This document shows, piece after piece, positions 1-8,723 of a DNA stretch of 64,000 nucleotides. Each line of letters starts with the position of its first letter. Position 1 is the stretch's first letter. Made by a program: the position numbers and the translations under genes. Below the pieces are notes generated by a model that saw only the letters and a program-made list of their open reading frames with translations, did not search any database and had not been told where the DNA came from. This stretch comes from Pseudomonas massiliensis. Its GTDB lineage: Bacteria; Pseudomonadota; Gammaproteobacteria; Pseudomonadales; Pseudomonadaceae. The stretch spans positions 434,001 through 498,000 of the forward strand of contig NZ_CCYK01000005.1 in assembly GCF_000826105.1 (NCBI RefSeq), read 5' to 3'.

Positions 1-1132
1 TGGCGCGTCTTCGGGCAAAAGCAGCCGCCAGGGAAGGCGGTAGCACTAGATACCCCAGCCGCAGCGCTGGAAAGGCAACCTTACCGAAGGTGCCAATGTA
101 GATCACTCGCCCTGCGGGATTGAGGGCGGCCAGCGGTGCCAAGGGTGCTCCGCTGTAGCGATACTCTCCATCATAATCGTCCTCGAGTATCCAGCCTCCG
201 GTTCGATCCGCCCAATCGAGCAACGCCAGGCGACGCGTGAGGCTGAGGGTCACGCCCGTCGGGTATTGATGAGCGGGTGTGACGTAGACAAGCCGACATG
301 CTGGAATTTTTTCGAGCGTTTCACAACACAGACCTTCTCCGTCGACCGGGACGCCGGCCAGACGTGCGCCGGCGCTGGCCAAGGCATAGCCTGCCGCGCG
401 ATAACCTGGATTTTCCACTGCGGCCAGGTCGCCAGGCTCAAGCAGCAACTGTGCACAAAGGCTAATGCCTTGCTGGGCACCACAGGTGATCACTATCTGA
501 TCAGCATCGCAGCTCAGGCCCCGCGATGTGCGCAAGTAGGCTGCGACCATTTCTCGCAGCAAAGGCTGCCCGGCCGCGTCTTGGTAAACCAGGGCAGCAG
601 GATCAGGGTTGCGCCAGAAAGCGCTGTAGAGCTTGCCCCAAGTATCGAACGGAAAGCGATCCAGGGCGGGAATACCGACCTGGAAGGCTCGAGGTGGGCC
701 CGCCTCAGGGGCGCTCATTGCAGGCAAGGCTTGCTGTTTCCAAACCTTTGTCACCGACTCGCTACTGGATACCTTTACAGGGAAATCTGTGGGTAAACCT
801 GTTGATAACCTACCCTGAAAACCTGTGGGTAAAATTGTGGATGACTTGCTGGCACGTGACTGGATTGGCACGGCAGACAGACTGACATAGGTACCGTCTC
901 CAACACGGCTATAAGCGAAGCCTTCGGCAATGAGCTGGTCATAAGCACGAATCACCGTATTTCGCGATATGCCCAAGGCGCCTGCCATGTCTCGACTCGC
1001 GGGCAACCGCGCGCCCTCCGGCAAGCGACCATCGAGCATACGCTGGCGTAGCCCCTGGTACAGTTGGCGGACCAAACCCTTGCCGGGCTCCAGCACGAAG
1101 CCACAGCTATCGAAAGGTACGGCAGGCTTCAT
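1..1132 (-). CDS. MocR/PdxR-type GntR regulator with aminotransferase-like domain (3' part outside window)
   Basis: Read on the minus strand from ATG at 1132; the frame stays open to the window edge, giving about 377 residues without a stop. The N-terminus is a GntR winged helix (about residues 10-75, with LPASRDMAGALGISRNTVIR). The rest is an aminotransferase fold-I domain. The motif GTFGKVAFPALRLGY near the left edge carries the lysine that normally binds pyridoxal phosphate. MocR proteins are PLP-sensing regulators, often of vitamin B6, GABA or amino-acid genes. The gene is divergent from the PaiB-like gene with a 90-bp gap, so it may control that gene and the two acetyltransferases after it. 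The ligand cannot be told from the sequence. Confidence 0.85.
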   Translation of the reverse strand, partial: MKPAVPFDSCGFVLEPGKGLVRQLYQGLRQRMLDGRLPEGARLPASRDMAGALGISRNTVIRAYDQLIAEGFAYSRVGDGTYVSLSAVPIQSRASKSSTILPTGFQGRLSTGLPTDFPVKVSSSESVTKVWKQQALPAMSAPEAGPPRAFQVGIPALDRFPFDTWGKLYSAFWRNPDPAALVYQDAAGQPLLREMVAAYLRTSRGLSCDADQIVITCGAQQGISLCAQLLLEPGDLAAVENPGYRAAGYALASAGARLAGVPVDGEGLCCETLEKIPACRLVYVTPAHQYPTGVTLSLTRRLALLDWADRTGGWILEDDYDGEYRYSGAPLAPLAALNPAGRVIYIGTFGKVAFPALRLGYLVLPPSLAAAFARRRA

Positions 1133-1222
1133 GAATGGACCCCAGCAGTTCGGCGAAATTGGATCTTACAGTGAGCCAATCAGTAGGCCTAGCATAGCCA
1201 CAGTCACTTCCAGGACACGCCT

Positions 1223-1852
1223 ATGTATACGCCCACTGCTTTTAGAGAAACCGATACCGAGCGCCTGATAGCCTTTATCCATGAGCACAGCCTGGGCGTA
1301 CTCATCACTCATTCCGCGGACGGCCTGAAAGCCACGCCTGTGCCGCTGCTCGTGGTAGAACGCACAGGCGGGCTTGAGCTGCAAGGCCACTTGGCGAGGG
1401 CGAACCCGCAGCGGCGCGACCTGGCCAGCGGCACGCCTGCCTTGGTGGTATTCAATGGCCCGAATGCTTATGTCAGCCCGAATTACTATCCAAGCAAGGC
1501 ACGGAACCCGGCGGTGGTACCAACCTGGAACTACCTCTGCGTACAGGCCCGCGGTACGCCTCGGATGATCGATGATCCAGAGTCTCTGCATGATTTGGTC
1601 AGCCAACTCACTCACCAGCATGAGGCTGACCAGCCGCACCCCTGGGCCGTTGAGGATGCTCCAGCCGACTATATAGAACGCATGCTCAAGGCCATTGTTG
1701 GCTTTTCCATCGCAATAGAGCAGCTGGAAGGCAAGCTAAAGCTCAGCCAGAACCGCAGCCTTGAAGATCGGCAAGGCGTACAGCGCGCCTTGGACGGCAG
1801 CCCGATCTCTACCGCCCGGGCCTTGGCCGAAGCCATGGCTGGGTCCCGTTGA
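1223..1852 (+). CDS. PaiB-like FMN-binding split-barrel protein
   Basis: 209 residues, the usual PaiB length. It begins MYTPTAFRETD and carries the family motifs YVSPNYYPSK and VVPTWNYLCVQARG, followed by a C-terminal GFSIAIEQLEGKLKLSQNR segment. PaiB of Bacillus is described as a negative regulator of sporulation and degradative enzymes, and relatives bind FMN, haem or PLP-like cofactors; no DNA-binding motif is visible here. AGGA lies about 6 bases before the ATG. It is the first gene of a probable operon with two GNAT acetyltransferases, an arrangement recalling paiA-paiB, where PaiA is a polyamine acetyltransferase. The real substrate in this organism is unknown. Confidence 0.85.
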   Translation: MYTPTAFRETDTERLIAFIHEHSLGVLITHSADGLKATPVPLLVVERTGGLELQGHLARANPQRRDLASGTPALVVFNGPNAYVSPNYYPSKARNPAVVPTWNYLCVQARGTPRMIDDPESLHDLVSQLTHQHEADQPHPWAVEDAPADYIERMLKAIVGFSIAIEQLEGKLKLSQNRSLEDRQGVQRALDGSPISTARALAEAMAGSR

Positions 1853-1872
1853 AATTGCCAGGAGATCCGACC

Positions 1873-2319
1873 GTGCAAACCCTGGAAATCAAGTCAGTGA
1901 CCGTAGCAGACCATCATCGATGGTCCCTCTTGTGGCAGGCCTATCAACGGTTCTATGGGGTTACGATTGCTGAAGCGGTCAGCACCATAACCTGGCAGCG
2001 CCTGCTCGACCCTGGTGAGCCGATGAATGCGGCGCTGGCCTGGCGCGGCGACACCGCAGTGGGGCTGGTGCATTGGATCTTTCACAGATCCTGCTGGACC
2101 ATAGAGAACTCTTGCTACCTTCAGGATCTAATCGTGGATGACAAGTACCGAGGCGGTGGCGTTGGCCGTCAGCTGATCGAGCATGTCTATGCCCAAGCCA
2201 GGGGCGCCGGTTGTTCCAAGGTTCACTGGCTGACCCATGAAACCAATGCCACCGCCATTGCCTTGTATGAGCAATTGGCCGAGCGGCCGGGCTTCATCCA
2301 ATACCGAAAACCCCTCTAG
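1873..2319 (+). CDS. GNAT-family N-acetyltransferase
   Basis: 148 residues from a GTG start at 1873, chosen because AGGAG at 1860-1864 lies 8 bases upstream. A longer frame from TTG at 1849 overlaps the previous stop and lacks a binding site. The acetyl-CoA pyrophosphate-binding loop is visible as DDKYRGGGVGRQLIEHVYAQAR (Q/R-x-x-G-x-G/A pattern), followed by the C-terminal HETNATAIALYEQLAE typical of motif B. It follows the PaiB-like gene by 20 bases and precedes another GNAT by 8 bases, so the three are probably cotranscribed. Acceptor substrate unknown; small amines such as polyamines would fit the context. Confidence 0.85.
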   Translation: MQTLEIKSVTVADHHRWSLLWQAYQRFYGVTIAEAVSTITWQRLLDPGEPMNAALAWRGDTAVGLVHWIFHRSCWTIENSCYLQDLIVDDKYRGGGVGRQLIEHVYAQARGAGCSKVHWLTHETNATAIALYEQLAERPGFIQYRKPL

Positions 2320-2327
2320 GAGCCGTC

Positions 2328-3005
2328 ATGGTTACCCCCGCAATGATCTGGAAACCGGTCAAGGCCCCTGTGGCCCAGACCATCGAAGGGGAATACATCC
2401 GCCTCGAAAAGCTGGTGCCAGCGCGCCATAGCGAAGACCTCTGGGAAGTGCTGCAGGGTCCCGCCGCAGACCCTGTGTTCTGGGATTTCCTGCCCTATGG
2501 GCCGTTCAACGAGCGCGAGGCCTTCGATATCTGGCTCGACGGTTATGCCATCAGCAATGATCCCCTAGGGTTTTGCGTGGTGGACAAGCACACCGGCAAG
2601 GCAGAGGGGTTGCTCAGCCTGATGTCCATCATGCCAGCCCATGGCCGTGTCGAGATCGGCCATGTAGCCTTTGGCGCGCCCATGCAACGTACACCGAAGG
2701 GCACCGAGGCCGTCTATCTCTTGGCCCGGCAGGTCTTCGCCGCCGGCTATCGCCGCGTGGAATGGAAATGCGATAACCGCAACGAACGTTCGCGCCGCGC
2801 CGCGGCCCGTTTCGGTTTCAGACCCGAAGGCGTCTTCCGCCAGCACATGGTGGTCAAGAACCACAACCGCGATACCGCCTGGTTCGCCATGCTGGATTCG
2901 GAATGGCCAGCAATCAAGGATGCCTTCGAGGGCTGGCTGGCCCCGGGCAATTTCCGGGACGGCAAACAGGTCAAGACGCTGGAGCAATTGCGCGGTCATG
3001 GCTGA
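2328..3005 (+). CDS. GNAT-family acetyltransferase, RimJ/RimL type
   Basis: 225 residues. It has the RimJ/RimL arrangement: an N-terminal IEGEYIRLEKLVPARHSEDLWE segment, a central GHVAFG strand, then RRVEWKCDNRNERSRRAAARFGF, the highly conserved end of this subfamily. An FDIWLDGY stretch and VDKHTGKAEG fit the Acetyltransf_3 domain. Members acetylate protein N-termini, aminoacyl-nucleotides or small molecules. AGGAG lies 8 bases before the ATG. It is the last gene of the paiB-GNAT-GNAT group and converges on the pyruvate carboxylase operon, whose terminator lies 19 bases past its stop. Substrate cannot be predicted. Confidence 0.85.
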   Translation: MVTPAMIWKPVKAPVAQTIEGEYIRLEKLVPARHSEDLWEVLQGPAADPVFWDFLPYGPFNEREAFDIWLDGYAISNDPLGFCVVDKHTGKAEGLLSLMSIMPAHGRVEIGHVAFGAPMQRTPKGTEAVYLLARQVFAAGYRRVEWKCDNRNERSRRAAARFGFRPEGVFRQHMVVKNHNRDTAWFAMLDSEWPAIKDAFEGWLAPGNFRDGKQVKTLEQLRGHG

Positions 3006-3023
3006 GCTGGTGCTTCGAAGCAG

Positions 3024-3046
3024 AAAAAAGGGGGCCGAAGCCCCCA
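3024..3046 (-). terminator. Rho-independent terminator of the pycA-pycB operon
   Basis: On the minus strand a GGGGGC / GCCCCC stem closed by a TTCG tetraloop is followed by six T residues, just after the pycB stop at 3068. On the plus strand the T tract is missing, so it acts mainly on the minus-strand operon. Confidence 0.9.
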
Positions 3047-3067
3047 GAGGTTAACCAGAGAGGGCGA

Positions 3068-4876
3068 TCAGCCCTCGATCTCGATCAGCACTTCGCCAGG
3101 CGTCACACGGTCCCCCTTGGCTACATGGATGGCCTTGATGGTCCCGGCCAAGGGAGCCTGGATTTCCGTTTCCATCTTCATGGCCTCGGTAATCAACACG
3201 GCCTGCCCAGGCTTCACCTGCTCGCCTTCCTTGACCAGCACCTCCACGATATTGCCCGGCATGGTGGTACTGACGTCTCCCGGCGCGCTGGCCTGTTTGC
3301 GTTTGCCAACACCTGTTCCAACGAACTCGTTCAGTGGCTCGAACACCACTTCCTCAGGCATGCCGTCGATGCTCAGGTAGAAATGCCGCTTGCCTTCGGC
3401 TTTCACCCCTACCCCTGTGATATCCACTCGGTAGGTTTCACCGTGTACATCGATCACGAACTCGGTAGGTACGCCTTCGCCCTTGGCGGAGGCCACAGCG
3501 CCGGCCTCTGGTACCGGCAGCAGAACCTCAGGCTTGAGGGTCCCTGCGTTGCGCTCCTCCAGGAACTTGCGACCGATATCAGGGAACATTGCAAAGGTGA
3601 GCACGTCTTCTTCGCTGCGAGCGACCTCGCCAATGTCAGCACGCAGCTTGGCCATCTCCGGCTTGAGCAGGTCGGCCGGGCGTACATCGATGATGTCCTC
3701 GCTACCGATGGCCTGACGACGCAAGGTTTCACTGACCGTACCGGGTGCCTTGCCGTACCTGCCTTGCAAGTAAAGCTTCACCTCATTGGTGATGGTCTTG
3801 TAGCGCTCGCCAGCCAGTACGTTGAAGAACGCCTGGGTGCCGACGATCTGCGACGTGGGGGTTACCAAGGGCGGGTAGCCGAGGTCCTGGCGCACGCGGG
3901 GTATCTCCGCCAGCACTTCGTTCATGCGATTGAGCGCACCCTGCTCCTTGAGCTGGTTGGCCAGGTTGGAAATCATGCCTCCCGGTACCTGGTTCACCTG
4001 CACACGGGTGTCCACGGCGGTGAATTCGCTTTCGAACTGATGGTATTTCTTGCGCACCGCATAGAAATACAAGCCAATTTCCTGCAGCAGTTCCAGGTCC
4101 AGGCCGGTGTCGTACTCGGTGCCCTTGAAGGCCGCCACCATGGATTCGGTACCAGGATGGCTCGTTCCCCACGCCAGGCTGGAAATGGCGGTGTCGATAT
4201 GGTCCGCGCCGTTCTCTACAGCCTTGAGCTGGCACATCGCGGCCAATCCGGACGTGTCGTGGGAATGAATGAACACCGGCACGCTGAGTTCGGCTTTTAG
4301 CGCCCGCACCAGTTCGCCTGTAGCGAAGGGTGTCAGCAGGCCGGCCATGTCCTTGATGGCGATGGAATCACAGCCCATGCCCTGCATCTGCCTGGCCTGT
4401 TCCACGAATGCAGCCACCGTGTGCACCGGACTGGTGGTATAGGCGATAGTGCCCTGGGCATGCTTGCCGGTGCGCTTTACCGCTTCGATAGCCACTTGTA
4501 GGTTGCGGATGTCGTTCATCGCGTCGAAGATGCGGAACACATCGATCCCGTTGCTCGCCGCCCGCTCGACGAAAGCTTGCACCACGTCGTCACTGTAGTG
4601 GCGGTAACCCAGCAGGTTCTGCCCTCGCAGCAACATCTGCAAGCGGGTATTGGGCAAGGCGGCGCGTAGTTGGCGCAGGCGCTCCCACGGGTCTTCCTTG
4701 AGGAAACGCACACAGGCATCGAAGGCAGCGCCGCCCCACACTTCCAGGGACCAGTAGCCGACTTTGTCCAGCTTGTCGCAGATCGGCAACATGTCCTCGG
4801 TACGCATGCGGGTAGCCAGTAGGGACTGATGGGCGTCGCGCAGTACGGTGTCGGTAACGAAGATTTTCTTGGTCAT
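3068..4876 (-). CDS. pycB: Pyruvate carboxylase subunit B (carboxyltransferase plus biotin carrier domain; also called OadA)
   Basis: 602 residues. Residues 1-300 form the carboxyltransferase TIM barrel (MTKKIFVTDTVLRDAHQSL, RMRTEDML, SHDTSGLAAMCQLKAVENG). The conserved PYC/OADA region follows, and the last 80 residues are a biotinyl domain with the biotinylated lysine in EAMKMETEI. With PycA it makes oxaloacetate from pyruvate, bicarbonate and ATP to refill the TCA cycle. Pseudomonas uses this split two-subunit enzyme. The protein resembles the alpha subunit of oxaloacetate decarboxylase, but no membrane beta or gamma subunits lie nearby, so the carboxylase role is favoured. GGAG sits 8 bases before the ATG. 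Confidence 0.95.
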   Translation of the reverse strand: MTKKIFVTDTVLRDAHQSLLATRMRTEDMLPICDKLDKVGYWSLEVWGGAAFDACVRFLKEDPWERLRQLRAALPNTRLQMLLRGQNLLGYRHYSDDVVQAFVERAASNGIDVFRIFDAMNDIRNLQVAIEAVKRTGKHAQGTIAYTTSPVHTVAAFVEQARQMQGMGCDSIAIKDMAGLLTPFATGELVRALKAELSVPVFIHSHDTSGLAAMCQLKAVENGADHIDTAISSLAWGTSHPGTESMVAAFKGTEYDTGLDLELLQEIGLYFYAVRKKYHQFESEFTAVDTRVQVNQVPGGMISNLANQLKEQGALNRMNEVLAEIPRVRQDLGYPPLVTPTSQIVGTQAFFNVLAGERYKTITNEVKLYLQGRYGKAPGTVSETLRRQAIGSEDIIDVRPADLLKPEMAKLRADIGEVARSEEDVLTFAMFPDIGRKFLEERNAGTLKPEVLLPVPEAGAVASAKGEGVPTEFVIDVHGETYRVDITGVGVKAEGKRHFYLSIDGMPEEVVFEPLNEFVGTGVGKRKQASAPGDVSTTMPGNIVEVLVKEGEQVKPGQAVLITEAMKMETEIQAPLAGTIKAIHVAKGDRVTPGEVLIEIEG

Positions 4877-4893
4877 GTCAAAAGCTCCTTTCT

Positions 4894-4966
4894 AGCTCCA
4901 AGCTCGCGGCTACGAGCCCAGGACATCCGCCTGGGACTTAGGGCTTGCCGCTAGCAGCTTGAAGCC
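4894..4966. repeat. Imperfect inverted repeat between pycA and pycB
   Basis: The 95-base gap between the two pyruvate carboxylase genes holds two imperfect arms of about 26 bases (4894-4919 and 4941-4966) with shared cores CAAGCT, CGGC and AGCCC. There is no T tract, so it is not a clear terminator. It resembles the hairpin repeats common in Pseudomonas intergenic DNA and might set the relative abundance of the two subunits' mRNA. Confidence 0.5.
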
Positions 4967-4971
4967 GCTGT

Positions 4972-6387
4972 TCATAGGCCGGCGTGCGCGGCGATGGCGG
5001 CGGCAATGGCCAGGACCAGTTCTTCAGGCTTGCGCTTGATGGAGTACTGGGTGAGTTCCGGATGGCTTTCCACGAAGCTGGTGTTGAATTGGCCACTGCG
5101 GAATTCCGGGTTACGCAGGATTTCCTGGTAATAGGCCGCCGTGGTCTTCACCCCCTGCACCCGCATGTCATCCAGGGCGCGCAGGCCGCGATCCAGGGCC
5201 TCTTCCCAGGTAAGCGCCCAGACCACCAGCTTCAGGCACATGGAGTCGTAGAACGGAGGAATGGTGTAGCCGGTATAGATGGCGGTGTCAGTACGCACCC
5301 CTGGGCCGCCCGGCGCGTAATAGCGCGTGATCTTGCCGAAGCTGGGCAGGAAGTTGTTCTTCGGATCTTCGGCGTTGATTCGAAACTGCAGGGCGAAGCC
5401 GCGGTGTTGGATGTCCTCCTGTTTGACGGACAGGGGCAACCCCGAGGCGATGCGGATCTGCTCGCGCACGATGTCCAGCCCGGTGATTTCCTCAGTAATG
5501 GTGTGTTCCACCTGGACCCGGGTATTCATTTCCATGAAATACACTTCACCTTCGGCGAGCAGAAACTCCACGGTACCGGCGTTCTCGTAACTCACCGCCT
5601 TGGCCGCGCGCACCGCCAGGTCACCGATATAGGCCCGTTGCTCTGGCGTGAGCTGAGGGCTTGGCGCAATTTCGATAAGCTTCTGGTTACGGCGCTGAAT
5701 GGAACAATCGCGCTCGAACAGATGAACGACATTGCCGCTGCTGTCTCCCAGCACCTGGGCTTCGATATGCTTGGGATTGACGATACACTTTTCCAGGAAG
5801 ACTTCCGCCGAGCCGAACGCTTTGGTGGCTTCGGAGATGACTCGGGGAAATGCTTGCTCCAGCTCTTCACGGCTGTTGCAACGACGAATGCCGCGGCCTC
5901 CACCACCAGAGGTGGCCTTGAGCATGACCGGGTAGCCGATACGATCCCCTTCGCTCAAAGCCTCGGCCAGGTCGGCCACGTTCCCGTCAGTGCCGGGGGT
6001 AACCGGTACTCCGGCTGCCATCATTGTGCGCCGCGCCTCGGTCTTGTCGCCCATGCGGCGAATGACGTCTGCCGATGGCCCGATGAATTTCACCCCACGC
6101 TGCGCGCAGATTTCAGCCAGCTCGGCATTCTCCGAGAGAAAGCCATAGCCGGGATGCAAGGCATCGCAGCCGGTTTCGACGGCCAGGTTCACCAGCTTGC
6201 GCGGGTTGAGATAGCCGGCCAAGGGCTCGGCGCCAATGTTGTGCGCTTCGTCCGCTCGCTTTACATGCAAGGCATGACGGTCAGCATCCGAATAGATGGC
6301 TACGGAGCGGATACCCATTTCAGCGCAGGCCCGAACGATGCGGACGGCGATCTCGCCCCGATTGGCAATGAGGATCTTTTTTATCAC
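4972..6387 (-). CDS. pycA: Pyruvate carboxylase subunit A (biotin carboxylase)
   Basis: 471 residues, standard for the stand-alone biotin carboxylase subunit. The N-terminus MIKKILIANRGEIAVRIVRA is the family signature. The ATP-grasp domain shows KATSGGGGRGIR (glycine-rich loop), VEFLL and FMEMNTRVQVEHTITEE, and RINAEDP lies in the C-terminal domain. It carboxylates biotin on PycB using ATP and bicarbonate. It is distinguishable from acetyl-CoA carboxylase AccC mainly by context: pycB follows on the same strand after 95 bases. A LysR regulator is divergently encoded 158 bases away, the arrangement known from P. aeruginosa PA5435-PA5437. Confidence 0.95.
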   Translation of the reverse strand: MIKKILIANRGEIAVRIVRACAEMGIRSVAIYSDADRHALHVKRADEAHNIGAEPLAGYLNPRKLVNLAVETGCDALHPGYGFLSENAELAEICAQRGVKFIGPSADVIRRMGDKTEARRTMMAAGVPVTPGTDGNVADLAEALSEGDRIGYPVMLKATSGGGGRGIRRCNSREELEQAFPRVISEATKAFGSAEVFLEKCIVNPKHIEAQVLGDSSGNVVHLFERDCSIQRRNQKLIEIAPSPQLTPEQRAYIGDLAVRAAKAVSYENAGTVEFLLAEGEVYFMEMNTRVQVEHTITEEITGLDIVREQIRIASGLPLSVKQEDIQHRGFALQFRINAEDPKNNFLPSFGKITRYYAPGGPGVRTDTAIYTGYTIPPFYDSMCLKLVVWALTWEEALDRGLRALDDMRVQGVKTTAAYYQEILRNPEFRSGQFNTSFVESHPELTQYSIKRKPEELVLAIAAAIAAHAGL

Positions 6388-6545
6388 TGGTTCTTCCCTC
6401 GTCCATTAGGCTTCGTGGCGCTCTACAGCCTGATCAGGCACCGTGCAAAGGTAACGGGGTCAAGCGATAAACAATAATCAGAGTTTATTGGGCTCAGCAT
6501 AAGCGATCCCTTATAGTTCAGGCTTTCCAAGGGGCGGAATCGATT

Positions 6546-7487
6546 ATGCGAAAGTCGTTGATGCGTCTTACCCTCAGGCAGCTTCGAGTATTCAACGAAG
6601 TCTGCGACTTGCGTTCTTTCAGTCGGGCGGCCGAGGAAATGGCGCTTACGCAACCGGCGGTGAGTTCGCAAGTGCGTCAGCTCGAAGAGGTGATCGGTCA
6701 GCCATTGTTCGAATACGTAGGCAAGAAGCTCTATCTCACCGAAGCGGCACAGGCACTGCGCGGTGCCAGTCAGGATATCTTCGGCCGGCTGGAAAGCTTC
6801 GACATGCAGCTTTCCGACCTTCAGGGCTCGCTGCAGGGTCAGCTCAAGCTGGCGGTGGAATCCAGCGCCAAGTACTTCGTTCCGCACCTGTTCGCCGCGT
6901 TCAAGCGCAAGCACCCGGAAGTCAGCCTGGCACTGAGTGTAGTCAACCGAGCCCAGGCCGTGCGGCGGTTGATCGACAATCGCGATGACCTATTGATCAT
7001 GTCTCAGGTGCCTCAGGACATGGACCTGGAGTTCCTGCCATTCCTCACCAATGACATCATCGCGGTAGCGCCACCCGAACACCCCCTGTGCGCGGCGGGT
7101 GAATTGCGCTTGCAGGCACTGGAACCCTGGCCATTACTGATCAGAGAAGCGGGCTCGGGTACTCGGATGGCATGCGAGGCCTTTCTGAAAGACAAGCGCG
7201 CGCACTTCGCTCAAACACTGGAAATCGGTTCGGCCGAAGCCCAGCGCGAGGCGGTGGTCGCAGGCCTTGGGCTGGCCTTGATGAGCCGTCACTCGGTGAT
7301 CGGGGCGCTGCGCAGCGGCGCATTGCGCGCGCTACCAGTGGCCGAGCTACCTTTGCGCCGCAGCTGGTGCCTGGTGCGCGCCAAGTCGAGGCGGCCGTCG
7401 CCGGTCGCGGCGGCCTTCCTCTCATTCATTCGAGAAGAGCGTACCCAGCTCAATAGCCTGGCTGAACGCTTTGCCGAGCATCCGTAA
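6546..7487 (+). CDS. LysR-family transcriptional regulator next to pycA
   Basis: 313 residues. The N-terminal LysR helix-turn-helix is clear (LTLRQLRVFNEVCDLRSFSRAAEEMALTQPAVSSQVRQLEE), followed by a periplasmic-binding-protein-like effector domain (residues about 95-300). It resembles the CbbR-like group. Divergent orientation from pycA with a shared 158-bp control region suggests it regulates pyruvate carboxylase. Two starts are possible: ATG 6546, or the internal ATG 6561 that begins MRLTLRQLRVF, as in many homologues. The coding end overlaps by 38 bases the convergent small gene at 7450-7656. Confidence 0.9.
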   Translation: MRKSLMRLTLRQLRVFNEVCDLRSFSRAAEEMALTQPAVSSQVRQLEEVIGQPLFEYVGKKLYLTEAAQALRGASQDIFGRLESFDMQLSDLQGSLQGQLKLAVESSAKYFVPHLFAAFKRKHPEVSLALSVVNRAQAVRRLIDNRDDLLIMSQVPQDMDLEFLPFLTNDIIAVAPPEHPLCAAGELRLQALEPWPLLIREAGSGTRMACEAFLKDKRAHFAQTLEIGSAEAQREAVVAGLGLALMSRHSVIGALRSGALRALPVAELPLRRSWCLVRAKSRRPSPVAAAFLSFIREERTQLNSLAERFAEHP

Positions 7488-7656
7488 AACCAGGGGCCCA
7501 GAACCGCAACTCCGGAAAATCATGAATCTCGGCCATTAGCCTGCGTTCTTCGGTACGGCTCTCGATAGCTCGGCGGAAGGCCATGCGCCGGGCGTCTTCT
7601 TCCTGGCGGCGGGTTTTGCCGTTGGACCCTTCATAGGAACGTGCCATGGTCATCAT
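7450..7656 (-). CDS. Small conserved Pseudomonas protein (PA3496-like)
   Basis: 68 residues (65 if the third ATG at 7647 is used). The core TRRQEEDARRMAFRRAIE followed by a short acidic/aromatic segment (EIHDFPELRFW) resembles a small family annotated in Pseudomonas as putative envelope integrity protein after PA3496; this is from memory. It is highly charged and lacks a signal peptide or membrane segment. AGGA lies close upstream, best spaced for the start at 7647. The 3' end runs 38 bases into the end of the LysR gene on the other strand, which is odd but common for convergent genes. Confidence 0.6.
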   Translation of the reverse strand: MMTMARSYEGSNGKTRRQEEDARRMAFRRAIESRTEERRLMAEIHDFPELRFWAPGFTDARQSVQPGY

Positions 7657-7781
7657 ATCCTGGGGCTGGGAGAGGCCCTACGATGCCTTGGTGATATTGC
7701 AGTTTTAAAACAGGACGTTTAATAAGCAGTTACGCGTCAGTTCAGGATATTTCCCTTTGGGCCTATTCCATGGCCCTTCTT

Positions 7782-8648
7782 TCACTCATCCGCCGCCCTG
7801 ACCGACTTGGGCGACAGGCGAAGGCTGCGCAGGCTGCGCTTGACGCTCTTGAGATGGTTGACCAGCGTCGGGCCGCGAGCCATCGCCACGCCCATGGCAA
7901 GCACATCGATGACCACCAGGTGAGCGATACGCGAGGTCAGCGGCGTGTAGATCTCCGTATCCTCATGCACATCGATGGCCAGGTTGACCGTGGAAAGTTC
8001 AGCCAAGGGCGTTTGGCTCGGGCATAGGGTGATCAGCGAAGCACCTGTTTCTCGTACCAGGTTGGCCGTGATCAGCAAATCCTTCGAACGTCCCGACTGC
8101 GAGATGCAGACCGCTACATCCCCGGGCTGCAGGGTTACCGCGCTCATGGCCTGCATGTGCGGGTCCGAATAGGCGGCAGCGGTAAGCAACAGCCGGAAAA
8201 ACTTGTGCTGGGCATCCGCGGCTACTGCCCCGGAGGCACCGAAGCCATAGAACTCTACCCGACGAGCCTGGGCCATGGCCGTCACTGCTCGCTGCAAGGC
8301 ATCGGCATCCAGGCGCTCGCGCACCTCCATCAAGGTATGCAGTGTAGTGTCGAAGATCTTCAGGCTGAAATCGGCGACCGAGTCGTCTTCATGAATGGCG
8401 AACTGCCCGAAGCTGGCACCAGCGGCCAGGCTTTGCGCGAGCTTGAGCTTCAGGTCCTGGAAGCCCGTGCAACCAATCGCCCGGCAAAAGCGCACGATGG
8501 TTGGCTCGCTGATACCTACGTTGTGCGCCAGGTCCGCCATGGAGCTATGCATCACGGCCGCAGGATCCAGCAGTACATGATCGGCAACCTTCAACTCCGA
8601 CTTGCGAAGCAGATGGCGGGACTGGGCAATGTGTTGCAGAAGGTTCAA
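7782..8648 (-). CDS. RpiR-family transcriptional regulator (HexR paralogue)
   Basis: 288 residues. Residues 1-77 are the RpiR helix-turn-helix domain (SMADLAHNVGISEPTIVRFCRAIGC). Residues about 125-260 form a SIS sugar-phosphate-binding domain (RVEFYGFGASGAVAADAQHKFFR, VCISQSGRSKDLL, TPLTSRIAHLVVIDVLA). RpiR proteins sense phosphosugars; HexR, which senses KDPG, is the best-studied Pseudomonas member, but its usual place is beside zwf-pgl-edd, so this is more likely the paralogue related to PA5438. A perfect 15-bp palindrome lies 42 bp before the start and suggests autoregulation. Confidence 0.88.
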   Translation of the reverse strand: MNLLQHIAQSRHLLRKSELKVADHVLLDPAAVMHSSMADLAHNVGISEPTIVRFCRAIGCTGFQDLKLKLAQSLAAGASFGQFAIHEDDSVADFSLKIFDTTLHTLMEVRERLDADALQRAVTAMAQARRVEFYGFGASGAVAADAQHKFFRLLLTAAAYSDPHMQAMSAVTLQPGDVAVCISQSGRSKDLLITANLVRETGASLITLCPSQTPLAELSTVNLAIDVHEDTEIYTPLTSRIAHLVVIDVLAMGVAMARGPTLVNHLKSVKRSLRSLRLSPKSVRAADE

Positions 8649-8689
8649 GAGAGTGGACTCGTTGTCGATCGGGCGTACCCGCGGTTTTT

Positions 8690-8704
8690 TGTAGTTATAC
8701 TACA
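8690..8704. promoter_or_regulatory. Palindromic operator candidate upstream of the RpiR gene
   Basis: TGTAGTTATACTACA is a perfect palindrome with 6-bp arms and a 3-bp centre. It sits between the stop of the GGDEF/EAL gene (8724) and the start of the RpiR gene (8648), where the promoter of the latter must lie. RpiR dimers bind such sites, so autoregulation is the simplest reading (inference). Confidence 0.65.
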
Positions 8705-8723
8705 TGGCTCGGCACAGGCACAG

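Noticed and set aside
2903..6477. Long plus-strand frames opposite pycB and pycA
   Set aside because: Antisense shadows of strongly recognised pyruvate carboxylase genes.
7782..8648. Naming the RpiR gene hexR
   Set aside because: HexR proper lies beside zwf-pgl-edd and has a different N-terminus as I remember it; this looks like the paralogue.
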